A DNA stretch of 35,205 nt, taken from positions 1 through 35,205 of the forward strand of contig JAYPBC010000021.1 of NCBI GenBank assembly GCA_038124025.1. The letters run 5' to 3'. The first letter of the stretch is position 1. Every line of letters begins with the position of its first letter. The stretch is from UBA1275 sp038124025 (GTDB lineage Bacteria > Bacteroidota > Rhodothermia > Balneolales > Balneolaceae). The position numbers and the translations under genes were made by a program. Under the pieces are notes generated by a model, which worked only from the letters and a program-made list of their open reading frames with translations, was not told the origin of the DNA and made no database searches. This document shows positions 1 through 8,452 of the stretch, piece by piece.

Positions 1-74
1 GGTCCGGTAGTTCAGTTGGTTAGAACGCCTGCCTGTCACGCAGGAGGTCGAGGGTTCGAGTCCCTTCCGGATCG
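1..74 (+). tRNA. tRNA-Asp (anticodon GTC)
   Basis: The cloverleaf folds by eye. The 7-bp acceptor stem pairs bases 1-7 with 67-73 (one G-U pair), the anticodon stem CCTGC/GCAGG encloses loop CTGTCAC giving anticodon GTC, and the T-arm contains GGTTCGAGTCC. Base 74 is the discriminator G, and no CCA is encoded. A hairpin terminator follows immediately. The gene begins at the first base of the window, so its promoter lies outside. Confidence 0.97.
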
Positions 75-76
75 CT

Positions 77-104
77 AAAGCCCTGATTCCAGGGCTTTTT
101 TTTT
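77..104 (+). terminator. Rho-independent terminator after tRNA-Asp
   Basis: An AAAGCCCTG / CAGGGCTTT hairpin with a 4-nt ATTC loop is followed by a run of T. It sits 2 nt after the tRNA and 45 nt before mnmG, so mnmG probably has its own promoter or depends on read-through. Confidence 0.9.
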
Positions 105-149
105 ATCCGGTATTTTTTAGCCAATATTAATTTCAGAGCTATCCTAAAG

Positions 150-2036
150 ATGGAAGCAATCTCAACATATGATGTAATAGTTGTTGGCGCAGGTCATGCT
201 GGTAGTGAGGCAGCGGGTGCTGCAGCACAGTTAGGAGTTAAAACCTTGCTCATTACCATGAATTTGGAGGCTATAGCAAAAATGTCCTGCAATCCGGCTA
301 TGGGTGGAGTGGCAAAAGGTCAGTTGATAAGGGAAATTGACGCACTTGGTGGCCTGTCTGGTTTGGTTAGCGATCGATCAGCTGTACAGTTTAGAATGCT
401 TAATCGGAGTAAAGGCCCAGCCATGTGGAGCCCGCGGTGCCAGAGTGATCGCATACTCTATGCCCAATATATGCGTGAAGAACTTGAAAAAAAACAAGAA
501 CTTACATTTAGACAAGATAATGTGGTTGACCTTATTATTGAAGACGGGGAGGTTAGAGGGGTAATAACCCAAACGGGACAACGGTTCAAGTCAAAAGCAG
601 TTGTCCTCACAAGCGGCACCTTTCTTAATGGACTCATTCATATTGGTGAAATGAACTTTGGAGGGGGAAGATCTGGTGAGCGAGCTTCTGTGGGTATATC
701 CGCTGCACTAGAAAAGCAAGGATTCGAAATTGGACGTTTAAAGACCGGTACCCCACCACGGATTGACGGAAGAACGGTCGACTATAATGCTTTGGAAATA
801 CAATACGGAGATGATGAACCCACAGCCTTTTCTTATTCAACGGACACGGAAAGCCTACGAAACAAGGAACAGCTGACATGTTGGATTGGATATACTAATG
901 ACGCGGTACACAATAAATTAAAAGAAGGCTTTGATCGAAGCCCGATGTTTAATGGCCGCATTAAATCAGTAGGGCCTAGATATTGCCCATCCATAGAAGA
1001 TAAAATTAACCGCTTTGCTGATAAAGATAGGCATCAGTTATTTTTGGAGCCAGAAGGGTGGAACACCTATGAAATGTATCTAAACGGCTTTTCTACTTCA
1101 TTACCAGAGGATATACAATATCAAGCTTTGCGCACTATTCCAGGATTTGAACAGTCCGTAATGCTTCGGCCGGGTTATGCCATTGAATATGATTATTTCC
1201 CGCCACATCAAATCAAGAGAAGCATGGAAACAAAACGTGTATCTGGCTTGTTTTTCGCTGGCCAAATCAACGGAACAACGGGATACGAAGAGGCTGCATG
1301 CCAAGGGCTTATGGCGGGAATTAACGCGGCTTTAAAGGTGGGTGGAAAGGATGACTTTGTACTGAAGCGATCCGAAGCCTACATTGGTGTGTTAATTGAT
1401 GACCTTATAAATAAAGGTACGGAAGAACCTTATAGAATGTTTACCTCCCGCGCTGAGCACAGAATACTACTTAGGCAAGACAACGCTGATCTAAGATTAA
1501 CACCAAAGGGTTATGAAATAGGCTTGGTTTCACGTGAAACATACGATAGATTCAACGCTAAAAGGCAACAAATTCAAGATGTGATGGATTTGTTGAATAG
1601 TGAAACAGTTAGGCCAGAAAATCTAAACGACTATTTGTTAAAAAGCGGAACAACAGGCTTAAAGCAACCGGTGAAGGCACATACGGTTATACCAAGACCG
1701 GAAGTAAAATTAACCGATCTTCTTAACGCTGATGAGGGTTTAAGCTCTAAGGTCTACGAGATTACGGATGATAAACATGTCCATGAGCAAGTTGAAATAC
1801 AAATAAAGTATGCTGGATACATCCAAAAAGAGCATGAAATGGTTGAAGAGTTAGCAAATAAGGAAAAAATAACCCTGCCTGCAGAGTTAGATTATGTTCG
1901 AATAAAGAGCTTATCTACCGAGGGTAGATTGAAGTTGGCTAAGATAAGGCCAGAAACGCTTGGACAAGCAAGTAGAATTAGCGGGGTTTCAGCCAGTGAT
2001 GTTTCTGTTTTAATGGTGTACCTCAAACGATTTTAA
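150..2036 (+). CDS. mnmG: tRNA uridine-34 5-carboxymethylaminomethyl modification enzyme MnmG (GidA)
   Basis: With MnmE, MnmG makes the (carboxymethyl)aminomethyl group on wobble uridine 34 of several tRNAs, using FAD, NADH and a folate. The 628-residue length is normal for the family. The FAD-binding GAGHAGSEAA motif lies near residues 13-22, followed by family signatures such as SCNPAMGGVAKGQL and the C-terminal helical domain that contacts MnmE and tRNA. The ATG at 150 leaves a 12-residue lead before the dinucleotide fold, as is usual. rsmG follows after 1 nt, the classical gidA-gidB pair seen near many bacterial origins. A near-perfect parS palindrome is embedded at 1526-1541. MnmE is not in the window. 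Confidence 0.98.
   Translation: MEAISTYDVIVVGAGHAGSEAAGAAAQLGVKTLLITMNLEAIAKMSCNPAMGGVAKGQLIREIDALGGLSGLVSDRSAVQFRMLNRSKGPAMWSPRCQSDRILYAQYMREELEKKQELTFRQDNVVDLIIEDGEVRGVITQTGQRFKSKAVVLTSGTFLNGLIHIGEMNFGGGRSGERASVGISAALEKQGFEIGRLKTGTPPRIDGRTVDYNALEIQYGDDEPTAFSYSTDTESLRNKEQLTCWIGYTNDAVHNKLKEGFDRSPMFNGRIKSVGPRYCPSIEDKINRFADKDRHQLFLEPEGWNTYEMYLNGFSTSLPEDIQYQALRTIPGFEQSVMLRPGYAIEYDYFPPHQIKRSMETKRVSGLFFAGQINGTTGYEEAACQGLMAGINAALKVGGKDDFVLKRSEAYIGVLIDDLINKGTEEPYRMFTSRAEHRILLRQDNADLRLTPKGYEIGLVSRETYDRFNAKRQQIQDVMDLLNSETVRPENLNDYLLKSGTTGLKQPVKAHTVIPRPEVKLTDLLNADEGLSSKVYEITDDKHVHEQVEIQIKYAGYIQKEHEMVEELANKEKITLPAELDYVRIKSLSTEGRLKLAKIRPETLGQASRISGVSASDVSVLMVYLKRF
1526..1541. promoter_or_regulatory. parS-like site within mnmG (15/16)
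   Basis: GGTTTCACGTGAAACA matches the bacterial parS consensus TGTTTCACGTGAAACA at 15 of 16 positions; only the first base differs. parS is bound by ParB, which loads SMC and drives origin segregation. Because it lies in a reading frame, it also encodes Val-Ser-Arg-Glu-Thr. The perfect copy 664 bp downstream makes chance unlikely. Confidence 0.8.
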
Positions 2037-2037
2037 C

Positions 2038-2730
2038 ATGCTATCTCAAAAGCACATTATACGCGTAAAGGTTCCACCTGAAAAATATAGATACATAAAA
2101 ACACTGTACAAGCGTAACCAAGCTGATATAAACACCTATATTGAGCAATTGCAGTGGTGGAATAAGCGTGTAAATCTTGTTAGCCGTGATGTTTCACGTG
2201 AAACACTGGTAATGCATGTAGAGCATTCGTTGTTGTTGCTTTTGGTTTCTGCTGTAAAAGAGGCCTCAGTCTTGCTGGACGTGGGAACGGGAGGTGGTTT
2301 ACCCGGGATCCCTCTGGCTATTTGTAGGCAGGGCGATTCTATTCAGCGAATTATAATGAACGATAAGGTTGAAAAAAAGATCTGGGCAACAAAACAAATG
2401 ATTCACAAAATGGGAATTAAAGGGGTAGAAGCCTTATCCAAAAACGCTTCCCAATTAAGCACGGAGGATGTAGTAGATGTTTCACGGGAAGTAGCAGAAG
2501 CACCTCAATCCACTATATGCGTGACTAAACACGCTTTCAAAGTAGCTCAACTTTTAGACTTAATTTCACCAAATCTTACCAATGATTTTGTTTTTTTAAA
2601 AGGACACGCTGAAGCTGTTGATGAAATAAAAAGCCTAAACTTTCCTGTAAAGGCGGTTATTTATACATTGGATAGTATTAATGAAACATCGTTTTATGAT
2701 GGTAAGGCCATTGTGCATCTTAGCCGATAA
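2038..2730 (+). CDS. rsmG: 16S rRNA (guanine-527-N7) methyltransferase RsmG (GidB)
   Basis: RsmG methylates G527 of 16S rRNA using S-adenosylmethionine. Loss of the enzyme is known in other bacteria to give low-level streptomycin resistance. The SAM-binding motif DVGTGGGLPGIP is at residues 81-92, within a Rossmann-type methyltransferase fold, and the 230-residue length is typical. The gene starts 1 nt after the mnmG stop, so the two are almost certainly cotranscribed. Unusually, it contains a perfect parS palindrome (2190-2205, encoding residues 51-56 near the pre-Rossmann loop) and a degenerate second copy (2478-2493). Confidence 0.96.
   Translation: MLSQKHIIRVKVPPEKYRYIKTLYKRNQADINTYIEQLQWWNKRVNLVSRDVSRETLVMHVEHSLLLLLVSAVKEASVLLDVGTGGGLPGIPLAICRQGDSIQRIIMNDKVEKKIWATKQMIHKMGIKGVEALSKNASQLSTEDVVDVSREVAEAPQSTICVTKHAFKVAQLLDLISPNLTNDFVFLKGHAEAVDEIKSLNFPVKAVIYTLDSINETSFYDGKAIVHLSR
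2190..2205. promoter_or_regulatory. parS centromere site (perfect consensus) within rsmG
   Basis: TGTTTCACGTGAAACA is a perfect 16-bp palindrome identical to the widely conserved bacterial parS. It is expected to be a nucleation site for ParB-CTP clamps. Chromosomal parS sites usually cluster close to oriC, often around gidA-gidB-parA-parB. No parAB genes are in this window. Confidence 0.92.
2478..2493. promoter_or_regulatory. Degenerate parS-like sequence within rsmG (13/16)
   Basis: TGTTTCACGGGAAGTA matches parS at 13 of 16 bases. The central change (CACGTG to CACGGG) breaks the palindrome, so ParB binding would probably be weak. It lies 288 bp from the perfect copy and encodes the same Val-Ser-Arg-Glu. 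It may be a decayed site or a coincidence of shared codons. Confidence 0.35.
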
Positions 2731-2748
2731 CTTAGATAAGCCAATGTT

Positions 2749-3696
2749 GTGAATAGCGCAGAAAGAAGGCTCAAGCTTATATTGTTGTTACAGAGACCGG
2801 GAAGCAAGAAAACGGTACAAGAGTTAGCAGATATTTTTGGTGTTAGTCGAAGGACTATATTTAGGGACTTTAATGCTCTTTCTGAAATAAATGTACCTAT
2901 AAATTATGATCGTTACACCGGTTATGGCCTAGTTGAGGGCTATAAAATGCCGCCGCTTATGTTCAACTCAAAAGAGCTAGCCACCATTATGATTGGTCTT
3001 AACTTTGTTAAATCACAAGTAGATCAGCAGATGGTACAAGATGCTACTGGTGTAGAGTTAAAAATCAAAAATGTGTTACCAAATGAGTTAAAGGTGCTCA
3101 TGAGCTCATTAGAGGAGCACACTATTGTGGATCCTTATTTACGTTTCAATGGAAATCAGAAAAAGGGCGGAGATTGGTATTTACTTAATGCGGCAATAGC
3201 GGATAAAAAAAGGTTGCAATTTACATACACTACAAAGACTGGTGAACGATCAACACGAAAAATTGACCCCTATTTACTGGTATATTTTCAGGACCATTGG
3301 AACGTAGTGGGCTGGTCACACAAGAGGGGTGATGTTCGCAGCTTTGTGCTGGATAGGGTGGAGTCACCGGTAATTTTGGAAGAAAATTGGACGCCAAAAT
3401 CAAAAATGGACATAGACAGTCTAATTTTTCGATTTAACGGCCTTAAAAAAAAGGTCGTACTAGAAGTCGAAAAGTCTGAGATTGGGAGAATGAAGGCAAT
3501 TTTACCGGCTAAAATAATTAAAGAAAAATCAAATAAACCTAAAAAAGTTAGGCTAGAATTTGAGTTTGATAATATGCCTTTTTTAAATAGTTGGCTCTTG
3601 CAGTTTGGTACTACAGTTAAAATAATCAAGCCTGCAGCACTAATCTCATTGCAGAAAAAAACACTTCAGGCAATGATTACCAATCTAGAAAAATAG
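2749..3696 (+). CDS. HTH and WYL-domain transcriptional regulator (YafY/PafC family)
   Basis: The 315-residue protein has an N-terminal winged HTH of the HTH_11 type (about residues 5-60, with GVSRRTIFRDFNAL as the recognition region). A WYL domain follows at about residues 145-215, containing WNVVGWSHKRGDVRSFVLDRV, then a C-terminal WCX-type extension. WYL domains generally sense nucleic acid or nucleotide ligands, and many such regulators respond to DNA damage; the target here is unknown. The start is GTG, because the ATG five bases upstream (2744) is in another frame and stops at once. It follows rsmG by 18 nt and ends 23 nt from the convergent gyrA stop, so it is probably the last gene of the mnmG-rsmG unit. 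Confidence 0.88.
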   Translation: MNSAERRLKLILLLQRPGSKKTVQELADIFGVSRRTIFRDFNALSEINVPINYDRYTGYGLVEGYKMPPLMFNSKELATIMIGLNFVKSQVDQQMVQDATGVELKIKNVLPNELKVLMSSLEEHTIVDPYLRFNGNQKKGGDWYLLNAAIADKKRLQFTYTTKTGERSTRKIDPYLLVYFQDHWNVVGWSHKRGDVRSFVLDRVESPVILEENWTPKSKMDIDSLIFRFNGLKKKVVLEVEKSEIGRMKAILPAKIIKEKSNKPKKVRLEFEFDNMPFLNSWLLQFGTTVKIIKPAALISLQKKTLQAMITNLEK

Positions 3697-3719
3697 ACTT
3701 GGGATTTTTGTATTTAGTA

Positions 3720-6197
3720 TTAAGCGTCGTTTACTTCCCCAGACTCACCAGTTTCCTCGTCTTCATTAACGACTCGAGTAACTGCCGCTATTGAGCCATC
3801 AGAATCTAATCTCATAATTCTGACTCCTTGTGTATTCCGGCCCATGGTTCTAATTCCACCACAGTTCATTCGGATCACTTTGCCACGCTGAGTTATTACC
3901 ATTAAGTCATCCTGATCAGAAACTTCTTTTAGTGCAATAAGACCACCTGTTTTAGGAGTTGTCTTCAGCGTAATGACTCCTTTACCACCTCGGCTTTGTT
4001 CTCTGTAGTCGTCTACCATCGAACGCTTACCAAAACCATTTTCAGAGATGGCTAGTACCGTTGCTTCATGGGTGTTTTTAATTACTACCATATCAACAAT
4101 AGCGTCATGCTTACCCAGAGTCATACCACGTACTCCAGAGGTATTTCTACCCATTTGGCGTACATCGGCTTCATGGAACCGAATGGCTCTACCATTACTG
4201 TTAGCCAAGATGATATTAGAGTCACCATCGGTTAGTTCAGCGGCTAATAAATTATCGCCCTCCTTGATGTTGATGGCAATGATGCCGTCTCTTCTAGGCC
4301 TGCTATAGGCTTCTAATGTTGTTTTCTTGATCTGCCCTTGTGCGGTACACATCACGATAGATTTATCCTTTAGGTAATCCTCATCTTCGAGTGACTTTAC
4401 AGGAACAAAAGCTTTTATAGCATCTTCTTTGTTTATTTCTATCAAATTCACAATTGCGCGGCCACGTGCAAGTCGACCACCCTCAGGGATTTCATACACT
4501 TTGAGCCAATAACACTTTCCGCTTTCGCTAAAGAATAAGATATAATTGTGATTAGTGGCTACGAACAAATGCTCTACATATTCTTCCTCACGAGTAGTTG
4601 TGCCCTTCATACCTTTACCGCCTCGTCGTTGTCTTCGATATCCACTTAAGGGCATTCTTTTGATGAATCCCTTGTTTGATATGGTCACAACTACATCTTC
4701 GTCTGCAATCATGTCCTCTATACTAAAGTCTTCCGCAGAGTAGACTATTTGAGTCCGACGTTCGTCTCCATACCGTTCTAATAATTCACCTAACTCGGTT
4801 TTGATAATAGAATATTGTTCTGATCGGTCGGACAATATAACTCGGAAGTCAGCAATTTTATCAACAATACCATTGTACTCTCCGTCAATTTTTTCTCTTT
4901 CAAGCCCCGTTAGTTTTTGAAGGCGCATTTCGAGAATAGCTTTGGCTTGAATATCGGTTAAGGCAAAGTTTTTTCTTAATTCAATATTGGCTATTTGTGG
5001 GTTTTTAGACGCACGTATAATTTTTATTACTTCATCTAAATTATCTAAGGCTATTTTTAGTCCTTCGAGTATATGAGCCCTTGCCTCGGCTGCTTCAAGA
5101 TCATAAATCGTGCGACGTATGATAATCTCAATTCGATGTTCGACATAGTGTCGGATGAGCTCTTTGAGATCCATTACTTTTGGTCTACCCTGTACCAGCG
5201 CTAGGTTGATAATACCAAAGGTAGTCTGCATTTGGGTGTATTTATAAAGTTGGTTTAATACTACCCCAGCATTAGCTGATCGTTTGAGTATAATGACAAC
5301 TCGCATACCTTCACGATCACTTTCATCTCGTACTTCAGATATTTCTGTAATTTTTTCTGTGTGTACGAGTTGAGCAATTTTTTCAATTAAACTGCTCTTA
5401 TTTACCTGATAAGGGATTTCTGTGATAACTATTTGTTCACGCCCACCTCTCAACTCTTCCGTATTAGCCCGCGCTCTCAGGGTTACTTTACCACGACCTG
5501 TTTCATAAGCTTCTTTGACTCCTTCATATCCATATATGATACCACCGGTTGGAAAGTCGGGGGCGGTGATGTGCTTCATAAGCTCATTTATTTCGATATT
5601 TTGATTATCGATAAATGCTTGTATGCCATTGATCACTTCCGTTAGATTGTGCGGGGCCATATTAGTGGCCATGCCAACGGCTATTCCGGATGCTCCATTA
5701 ACCAACAAATTAGGAAGAGCGCCAGGTAGTACGGTAGGTTCAAGTAGGGTGTCATCAAAGTTGGTTTGATAGTCTACTGTGTTTTTATTGATGTCCGTAA
5801 GAAGTTCCTCAGCAATACGGTCCATGCGTACCTCTGTGTAACGCATTGCGGCAGCCGAATCTCCATCAACAGAACCAAAATTACCCTGCCCATCTACTAA
5901 AGGATAACGTAATGAGAAATCTTGTACCATTCGCACAATGGAATCATATACTGCTGAGTCGCCGTGAGGGTGGTACTTACCTAAAACTTCACCGACAATT
6001 CGGGCACTTTTTTTGTAACCTCGATTGTGCAGCATACCAAGATCGTTCATCCCGAATAGCGCACGTCGGTGAACGGGCTTCAATCCATCTCTAACATCAG
6101 GGAGTGCTCTAGAAACAATAACCGACATCGAATAATCGATGTAGGATGATTGCATTTCATCTTCAATTGTAATGGGTATAATTTTTTCTCTAGCCAT
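3720..6197 (-). CDS. gyrA: DNA gyrase subunit A
   Basis: GyrA is the DNA-cleaving subunit of gyrase, which introduces negative supercoils. The protein is 825 residues. The catalytic tyrosine is Tyr120 in AAMRYTE. The quinolone-resistance region reads GDSAVYDSIVR, with Ser81 and Asp85 at the positions equivalent to E. coli Ser83 and Asp87, so it has the susceptible-type residues. The GyrA box QRRGGKG opens the C-terminal beta-pinwheel that wraps DNA, and the protein ends in a short acidic tail. It lies 70 nt downstream of gyrB on the same strand and is likely cotranscribed with it. It converges with the WYL regulator across a 23-bp gap with no clear terminator. Confidence 0.98.
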   Translation of the reverse strand: MAREKIIPITIEDEMQSSYIDYSMSVIVSRALPDVRDGLKPVHRRALFGMNDLGMLHNRGYKKSARIVGEVLGKYHPHGDSAVYDSIVRMVQDFSLRYPLVDGQGNFGSVDGDSAAAMRYTEVRMDRIAEELLTDINKNTVDYQTNFDDTLLEPTVLPGALPNLLVNGASGIAVGMATNMAPHNLTEVINGIQAFIDNQNIEINELMKHITAPDFPTGGIIYGYEGVKEAYETGRGKVTLRARANTEELRGGREQIVITEIPYQVNKSSLIEKIAQLVHTEKITEISEVRDESDREGMRVVIILKRSANAGVVLNQLYKYTQMQTTFGIINLALVQGRPKVMDLKELIRHYVEHRIEIIIRRTIYDLEAAEARAHILEGLKIALDNLDEVIKIIRASKNPQIANIELRKNFALTDIQAKAILEMRLQKLTGLEREKIDGEYNGIVDKIADFRVILSDRSEQYSIIKTELGELLERYGDERRTQIVYSAEDFSIEDMIADEDVVVTISNKGFIKRMPLSGYRRQRRGGKGMKGTTTREEEYVEHLFVATNHNYILFFSESGKCYWLKVYEIPEGGRLARGRAIVNLIEINKEDAIKAFVPVKSLEDEDYLKDKSIVMCTAQGQIKKTTLEAYSRPRRDGIIAINIKEGDNLLAAELTDGDSNIILANSNGRAIRFHEADVRQMGRNTSGVRGMTLGKHDAIVDMVVIKNTHEATVLAISENGFGKRSMVDDYREQSRGGKGVITLKTTPKTGGLIALKEVSDQDDLMVITQRGKVIRMNCGGIRTMGRNTQGVRIMRLDSDGSIAAVTRVVNEDEETGESGEVNDA

Positions 6198-6267
6198 TCC
6201 AGAAATATATTATAGGTGTAAATTAGATTAGGTGCGTTTTAACTTAAGCTTTAGCAGGCGCGAATTA

Positions 6268-8205
6268 TTAGATATCTAGGTTTGCGTATTTTGCATTACG
6301 TTCTATGAATTCACGACGAGGGATTACGTCGTCACCCATTAATGTTGAAAACATTTTATCTGCCCCGGCAGCATTTTCAATTGTAACCTGCTGTAATGTC
6401 CGTGTTTCTGGATCCATGGTTGTTTCCCATAGTTGTTCCGGGTTCATCTCACCAAGTCCTTTATACCGTGATACATCAAACTTTCTCTTAGATTTCTTTA
6501 ACTCCTTTATAAATTTGTCACGGGTATCATCATCCCAAGCATAGTCAATCTTTTTTCCTGCGGTGATTCTATATAATGGTGGAGACGCAATGTAGACGTA
6601 ACCCAATTCGACGATGAGCCTCATGTATCGGTAGAAAAAGGTCAAAAGTAAGGTTCTAATGTGAGAACCATCCACGTCCGCATCAGTCATGATGATGATT
6701 TTATGATATCGAAGCTTTTCAAGTTCAAATTCTTCTTCCGAGTGACCCAGACCAGCTCCTAAAGCTGTGACCATAGCCTGAATTTCACGGTTCTCGAGAA
6801 TTTTGTTAATTTTTGCTTTTTCTACGTTTAGTATCTTTCCTCGTAATGGAAGTATAGCCTGGAAACTACGGTTGCGACCCATTTTAGCGGAACCACCAGC
6901 GGAGTCACCTTCAACCAGATAGATTTCACTATGCTCAGGATCTTTTATTGAACAATCAGCTAACTTGCCAGGAAGCCCGCCTCCACTCATTACGCTTTTA
7001 CGTTGTACTAATTGTCTAGCTTTACGAGCGGCCTCTCGTGCTTCTGCGGCCAAAACTACTTTTTCGAGTACTTTTTTTGCGATTTTTGGGTTCTGCTCTA
7101 AATACTCGTTCAATTGATCGTATACGGTTACTTCTACCGCACTTTGAACTTCGGAATTACCGAGTTTTGTTTTCGTTTGACCCTCAAACTGTGGCTCTGC
7201 TACTTTGACACTTAAAACGGCTGTGAGTCCTTCACGAAAATCCTCACCAGAAATAGAAACTTTGCTGCTCGATTTTATGATGTTATTTTTCTCAGCATAA
7301 CTTTTTAGCGATCTCGTAAGTGCACGACGAAAACCTGAAACATGCGTACCACCTTCACGGGTATTGATGTTGTTGACATACGAATGAACATTCTCTGAGT
7401 ATGAGGTATTGTATTGGATGGCTAACTCTACAGGCACACCCTCAACTTCCCCACTTATATGGATAGGCTCTGGGGTTATACCCTCTCTGCTTTCATCTAA
7501 ATAATTAACAAAATCCTTTAGCCCACCTTCATAATGAAATATTGCCTTCCCTAACACGGCGTCTTCTTCTCTTTCATCAATCAATTCAATCGTAACTTCA
7601 GGGTTGAGGAAGGCAAGTTCTCTCATCCGATCTGCAATGATGTTAAACTTGAATTCAGTGGTTTGAGTGAAAACAGTTGGATCTGGAAGAAAGTTTATAA
7701 TAGTTCCTGTTTTATCGGTTTTACCGTCAGTGAACAAGGGGGTATGGGTTATTCCTTTTTCAAAACCCATTTTATGAATGACTCCATCGCGGTGTATTTC
7801 CGCGTTGAACCAGGTAGATAGCGCGTTCACACAACTAACGCCAACCCCATGAAGTCCTCCAGACACTTTATAAGTATCTTTGTCAAATTTTCCACCGGCA
7901 TGCAGCTTGGTTAAAACTACTTCGACCGCAGGGAGGCCAAGTTTAGGGTGCGTGTCTACAGGAATACCTCGGCCGTTATCTGTTATAGACATTGAGCCAT
8001 CCTTTTTTATGGCTACCGTTATATAATCGCAGTGACCCGCTAAAGCTTCGTCTATGGAGTTGTCGACTACTTCATTTATAAGGTGGTGTAATCCTCGTTG
8101 TCCAGTATCTCCGATATACATGGCCGGCCTTTTACGAACCGCCTCTAATCCTTCTAAAACCTGTATGTTCGACGCTTTGTAGTCGTTTTTATTCGTTGTA
8201 GCCAT
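6268..8205 (-). CDS. gyrB: DNA gyrase subunit B
   Basis: GyrB is the ATPase subunit of gyrase. The GHKL ATPase domain shows NEVVDNSIDE with Glu45 (the general base), DNGRGIP around Asp76, and GGLHGVG around residue 117. The QTKTKLGN loop lies at 343-350. The TOPRIM domain has EGDSAGGSA from Glu432 and DADVDG at 508-513 as the metal ligands. At 645 residues it lacks the roughly 165-residue insertion of enterobacterial GyrB. The upstream spacer, shared with rpmB, contains DnaA boxes, so transcription could be linked to DnaA as well as supercoiling. Confidence 0.98.
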   Translation of the reverse strand: MATTNKNDYKASNIQVLEGLEAVRKRPAMYIGDTGQRGLHHLINEVVDNSIDEALAGHCDYITVAIKKDGSMSITDNGRGIPVDTHPKLGLPAVEVVLTKLHAGGKFDKDTYKVSGGLHGVGVSCVNALSTWFNAEIHRDGVIHKMGFEKGITHTPLFTDGKTDKTGTIINFLPDPTVFTQTTEFKFNIIADRMRELAFLNPEVTIELIDEREEDAVLGKAIFHYEGGLKDFVNYLDESREGITPEPIHISGEVEGVPVELAIQYNTSYSENVHSYVNNINTREGGTHVSGFRRALTRSLKSYAEKNNIIKSSSKVSISGEDFREGLTAVLSVKVAEPQFEGQTKTKLGNSEVQSAVEVTVYDQLNEYLEQNPKIAKKVLEKVVLAAEAREAARKARQLVQRKSVMSGGGLPGKLADCSIKDPEHSEIYLVEGDSAGGSAKMGRNRSFQAILPLRGKILNVEKAKINKILENREIQAMVTALGAGLGHSEEEFELEKLRYHKIIIMTDADVDGSHIRTLLLTFFYRYMRLIVELGYVYIASPPLYRITAGKKIDYAWDDDTRDKFIKELKKSKRKFDVSRYKGLGEMNPEQLWETTMDPETRTLQQVTIENAAGADKMFSTLMGDDVIPRREFIERNAKYANLDI

Positions 8206-8247
8206 AAAATTTTAAGGGTCGCGTTGTAAGATGATTATATATACGAA

Positions 8248-8278
8248 TGAAAATACCGTTTATAGAGCCAAAAACAAA
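8248..8278 (-). promoter_or_regulatory. Possible gyrB promoter (Bacteroidota-like, weak -7)
   Basis: On the minus strand a TTTG (8275-8278) is followed after 19 nt by TATTTTCA (8248-8255). The spacing fits the Bacteroidota -33 TTTG / -7 TAnnTTTG layout, but the -7 element has two mismatches. It lies about 43 nt upstream of the gyrB ATG. Confidence 0.35.
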
Positions 8279-8292
8279 AAAAGTCAGGGTTA

Positions 8293-8301
8293 TTATCCAA
8301 A
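8293..8301 (+). promoter_or_regulatory. DnaA-box-like site (8/9)
   Basis: TTATCCAAA differs from the consensus TTATCCACA only at position 8. It lies about 60 bp from the perfect pair and in the opposite orientation. Confidence 0.45.
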
Positions 8302-8358
8302 ATAAGAGAGATAAGACCGTAGAGCTTAAATTTGAGCCCTTCCACCCGAAGAAACGAG

Positions 8359-8367
8359 TGTGGATAA
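8359..8367 (-). promoter_or_regulatory. DnaA box (perfect TTATCCACA on minus strand)
   Basis: TGTGGATAA on the plus strand is the exact complement of the high-affinity DnaA box TTATCCACA. It is one of a pair with the same orientation. Confidence 0.75.
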
Positions 8368-8378
8368 CCCTGGCTTTA

Positions 8379-8387
8379 TGTGGATAA
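8379..8387 (-). promoter_or_regulatory. DnaA box (perfect TTATCCACA on minus strand)
   Basis: This is the second exact match, 20 bp from the first start to start. That is about two helical turns, so both boxes lie on the same DNA face, as in cooperative DnaA arrays. Confidence 0.75.
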
Positions 8388-8420
8388 CAGCCGTTTTTGT
8401 GTTTTTTACCCGTAAAAGTC

Positions 8421-8452
8421 ATTGTTTTTTGAATTTTATAGCTCTATCTTTG
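8421..8452 (+). promoter_or_regulatory. rpmB promoter, Bacteroidota type
   Basis: TATCTTTG (8445-8452) is an exact TAnnTTTG -7 element. ATTG at 8421-8424, 20 nt upstream, is the likely -33 element. Transcription would start near 8459, about 25 nt before the rpmB ATG. Confidence 0.65.

Noticed and set aside
2478..2493. Possible Noc-type binding site (TTTCACGGGAA)
   Set aside because: It does not match the Noc palindrome ATTTCCCGGGAAAT well; a degenerate parS copy is the simpler reading.
3288..3629. 113-residue minus-strand ORF inside the WYL regulator
   Set aside because: It is fully antisense to a gene with clear HTH and WYL domains.
8189..8422. 77-residue minus-strand ORF overlapping the gyrB start
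   Set aside because: It runs through the DnaA-box spacer, overlaps gyrB by 17 bp, and has no recognisable domain; its hydrophobic stretch comes from AT-rich DNA.
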